Shown here in pieces: positions 62,448 through 64,000 of a DNA stretch of 64,000 bases. The DNA lies in assembly GCA_029212615.1 (NCBI GenBank), contig JARGPJ010000001.1, positions 455,447 through 519,446 on the forward strand, given 5' to 3'. The DNA is from Verrucomicrobiales bacterium. GTDB taxonomy: Bacteria; Verrucomicrobiota; Verrucomicrobiia; Verrucomicrobiales; DEV007. Every line of letters begins with the position of its first letter. Positions within the stretch are counted from its first letter, which is position 1. The notes beneath the pieces were generated by a model. That model had not been told where the DNA came from, searched no databases, and worked only from the letters and a program-made list of their open reading frames with translations. The position numbers were made by a program, and so were the translations under genes.

Positions 62448-63008
62448 ATGTTCGTCAACGATCAGTTCATCACCTACAGCTCACCGCCTCACAAGCGCAG
62501 GACCGCCCGCCCTTTGGCCGTGGTTTCGTCGGTGATCCTCGTCCTGATTCTTTTCTCCATTCTCTCAAACTACCGGACCCGACTCGCGGCAGGCTATGAC
62601 CCGCTGCCTCCTTCTTCACTCGTGCTGCCGATTGCCCCGCTGATGCTGATCGGAATCGGACTCTGGATCGGCTGGGGACAGACCCGCATAGATCTTCGTC
62701 GCGGGGTCGTCGAACGCCGCCCGCTCGGGCTTCCTCGGCCTGCCAAAATCATCCAGCTCAAGGACGCAAACCGCCTCTACGTCGGCTACTACCTTCCCCC
62801 GAAGATGGTCAATACCCCGAATGCTCCCGTTTTATACAAACCTTCATCGAACAACACAAAATTCTGGTTTGTTCGACTGGAAGGGGAAAATTCGAAAATC
62901 ATGCTCATTGTGCAACGTTCCCGCGAAGAAGCCTTGGCATTCGCAAGGCTGGTGAGAGAAGAAACCGGCCTGGACGTGAATGTTCAAGCTCTTCCGAAGA
63001 CTCCATGA
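62448..63008 (+). CDS. Two-helix membrane protein of unknown function
   Basis: 186 residues. Two helices (about 24-42 and 60-75) are followed by a basic soluble region with strands PAKIIQLKDANRLYVGYYL and FWFVRLEGENSKIMLIV, resembling bacterial PH-like/YcxB domains on a membrane anchor. It ends EEALAFARLVREETGLDV. No family can be named with confidence. It is preceded by a good TTGAGC-17-TACCCT promoter match and followed by a long non-coding stretch. Confidence 0.65.
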   Translation: MFVNDQFITYSSPPHKRRTARPLAVVSSVILVLILFSILSNYRTRLAAGYDPLPPSSLVLPIAPLMLIGIGLWIGWGQTRIDLRRGVVERRPLGLPRPAKIIQLKDANRLYVGYYLPPKMVNTPNAPVLYKPSSNNTKFWFVRLEGENSKIMLIVQRSREEALAFARLVREETGLDVNVQALPKTP

Positions 63009-63558
63009 AGGTCTCCGCATCAAATCACGCCTTCTTCTCAAAAAGGTGCTTCTGAAATCTGACAGACACTCCGCGGATCCGTGGACTCCAACCCGGTTTC
63101 GCTTCGCGTCGGGGATCCCCCGGCCTTGGCGTCTACTACTCTTTTCCAGAGACGGGAGTCCAGTCCTCACTGCCGGCCTCCGTTCGAATCGATTTCACCA
63201 TTCGTACTGGCCGCCGACCGGGAGGCCATATCCACGAAGCAAAAGAGAATGACTACTACGGTTGCGTGGCTGAAATGAAGGTGCAGGCTACGGGCGTGCC
63301 AGCCGCATTTTGGATATCAAGAGGGCCGAGTGTTTCGGGAGAGGCGAGACGCACCTTGTGGACCTATTTTGATAGCGGCGCTACTGTCCAGGGAAGAATG
63401 GCGAATGCAGTGAGATGCCTCCAGTCACCACCTCCATCTTCACAGACCATTATCGAGTGACACGACTCCGGCCTCAGCGAAGCTCCGGGTCTCGTCTATT
63501 GACAGCCGCGCTACGGGAAGAATGACCGTGAAAGGGGAAGTCGCCCCTTCCCTCGCCT
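63009..63558. other. Non-coding stretch with internal repeats
   Basis: 550 bases with no convincing gene. The short frames are out of character in composition. Palindromic stretches occur (TCCGCGGATCCGTGGA near 63068). Two imperfect copies of a 30-base segment are present (63364-63400, 63496-63524). It may be a decayed mobile or repeat element. Confidence 0.5.
63364..63524. repeat. Imperfect direct repeat pair
   Basis: CTATTTTGATAGCGGCGCTAC...GGGAAGAATG (63364-63400) resembles CTATTGACAGCCGCGCTACGGGAAGAATG (63496-63524), with the copies about 130 bases apart and one short insertion. The intervening sequence holds a GAGGCGAGACGC/GAGATGCCTCC-like pattern. Confidence 0.45.
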
Positions 63559-64000
63559 TCAGAACTGACCCGTAACGTCATCGTTTCCTGACCGCCGCAT
63601 GACATGATCCTCACGGCGCCGGACTATTGGTTGTCTCGGATTCGCAGGTGGCGCTGCGTGGCCATTCCTCCTCGGCGTTTCGGGAGACTCGTCTGGATTG
63701 TGTGCTTTCAAACGCTTAATTTCACGCATCGCGCTTTCAAGCTGCGCGGTGAGATTCTGAAACTTCGATCTGAAATTTTCACTGGTTGCTGGCTCTGCTC
63801 CCTCCCGTAAATCCGCTTCAGCATGCTCAGCTTCTCTGGCACGTTCGATCTGTTGCACTCGTTCGACCTCCCTTGCTCGTTCGGCTTCCCTAGCACGCTG
63901 GACCTGTTGCACTCGTTCGGCTTCTCTGACTCGCTCGATTTGCTGTGCCCGTTCGGCTTCCCTCGCACGCTGAACCTGTTGCACTCGTTCGGCCTCTCTG
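63559..64000 (-). CDS. Coiled-coil repeat protein, partial (runs off the window)
   Basis: The reading frame is open to base 64000 and continues beyond it; the start is not visible. The visible 146 codons have a repeat region of 6- and 12-residue units (REAERAQQIERV, REAERVQQVQRA, REAERAREVERV), a charged alpha-helical coiled coil. A linker with the helical FRSKFQNLTAQLESAMREIKRL follows. The C-terminus is Pro/Arg/Asn-rich and probably disordered (SPETPRRNGHAAPPANPRQP). No function can be assigned; such tails occur in cytoskeletal or envelope proteins. Confidence 0.6.
   Translation of the reverse strand, partial: REAERVQQVQRAREAERAQQIERVREAERVQQVQRAREAERAREVERVQQIERAREAEHAEADLREGAEPATSENFRSKFQNLTAQLESAMREIKRLKAHNPDESPETPRRNGHAAPPANPRQPIVRRREDHVMRRSGNDDVTGQF
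63830..64000. repeat. 18/36-base in-frame tandem repeats
   Basis: Units such as CGTTCGGCTTCCCTCGCACG and CTCGTTCGGCTTC recur every 36 bases, with an 18-base half-unit step near 63868. They encode the REAERx/QQxxRx helical repeats of the partial gene on the minus strand and continue past the window edge. Confidence 0.65.

Noticed and set aside
63830..64000. A CRISPR array, because of the regular short repeats.
   Set aside because: There are no unique spacers; the units are contiguous, in frame and encode a coiled coil.

Overview
The window looks like chromosomal DNA of a heterotrophic Verrucomicrobiota (PVC) bacterium, possibly marine. The evidence is gene content: three DUF1080 (3-keto-disaccharide hydrolase-like) modules, two formylglycine sulfatases with helical-repeat tails, a giant PVC-type haem/HEAT dehydrogenase, a PSCyt1-DUF1549-DUF1553 protein paired with a Tat-exported DUF1501 protein, a prepilin-like protein with a FTLIE leader, and arsenosugar genes. 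GC content is moderate to high, and most start codons lack a Shine-Dalgarno sequence. No phage, insertion sequence, CRISPR array or rRNA was seen. There is one tRNA, tRNA-Phe.

Layout. 1-2723: a leftward operon of a secreted jelly-roll-like protein, a YHYH protein and a CusRS-like two-component pair (the kinase is cut by the window edge). 2894-6689: tRNA-Phe, a DUF1080 lipoprotein, then hom and thrC. 7236-13856: recA, trpS, small envelope proteins, an MFS transporter, a second DUF1080 lipoprotein and a pseudopilin. 14042-18717: an HTH-metallo-beta-lactamase fusion, maf, tilS, typA and a small coiled-coil protein. 18725-23972: an aspartase with a cyclic-nucleotide-binding-like N-terminus, a Gfo/Idh oxidoreductase and an acyltransferase-acyl-CoA ligase fusion whose acyltransferase motifs are degenerate. 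24126-30346: a DUF4212/sodium-solute symporter pair, upp and the giant haem protein. 30575-34501: arsM-arsS (arsenosugar synthesis), cysE and a SprT-like metalloprotein. 34614-44386: a DUF1080-sulfatase fusion, a PQQ-type beta-propeller, thiE, a PfkB kinase, a MobA-FdhD fusion and a second sulfatase. 44457-48734: lysC, cutA and an NtrBC-like pair. 48760-55035: an IclR regulator overlapping the PSCyt1/DUF1549/DUF1553 gene, followed by DUF1501. 55181-64000: TerB-like, dGTPase-like, membrane Ser/Thr kinase, DoxX-like, DEAD-box helicase, sugar isomerase-like, SYLF and membrane proteins, a non-coding stretch, and a coiled-coil repeat protein that runs off the window.

How the genes work together. 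hom, thrC and lysC belong to the aspartate-family amino acid pathway but sit in separate places. The DUF1080, sulfatase, DUF1501/1549/1553 and PVC-haem proteins form the exported glycan-degradation and oxidation set typical of the phylum. The least expected items are a family of paired AACCCTGTT 9-mers, mostly with a fixed 22-bp offset, in at least five intergenic gaps; the degenerate Aas-like fusion; the cNMP-type aspartase; the MobA-FdhD fusion; and IclR translationally coupled to a PSCyt1/DUF1501 pair. All functional calls come from reading motifs; no database search was run.
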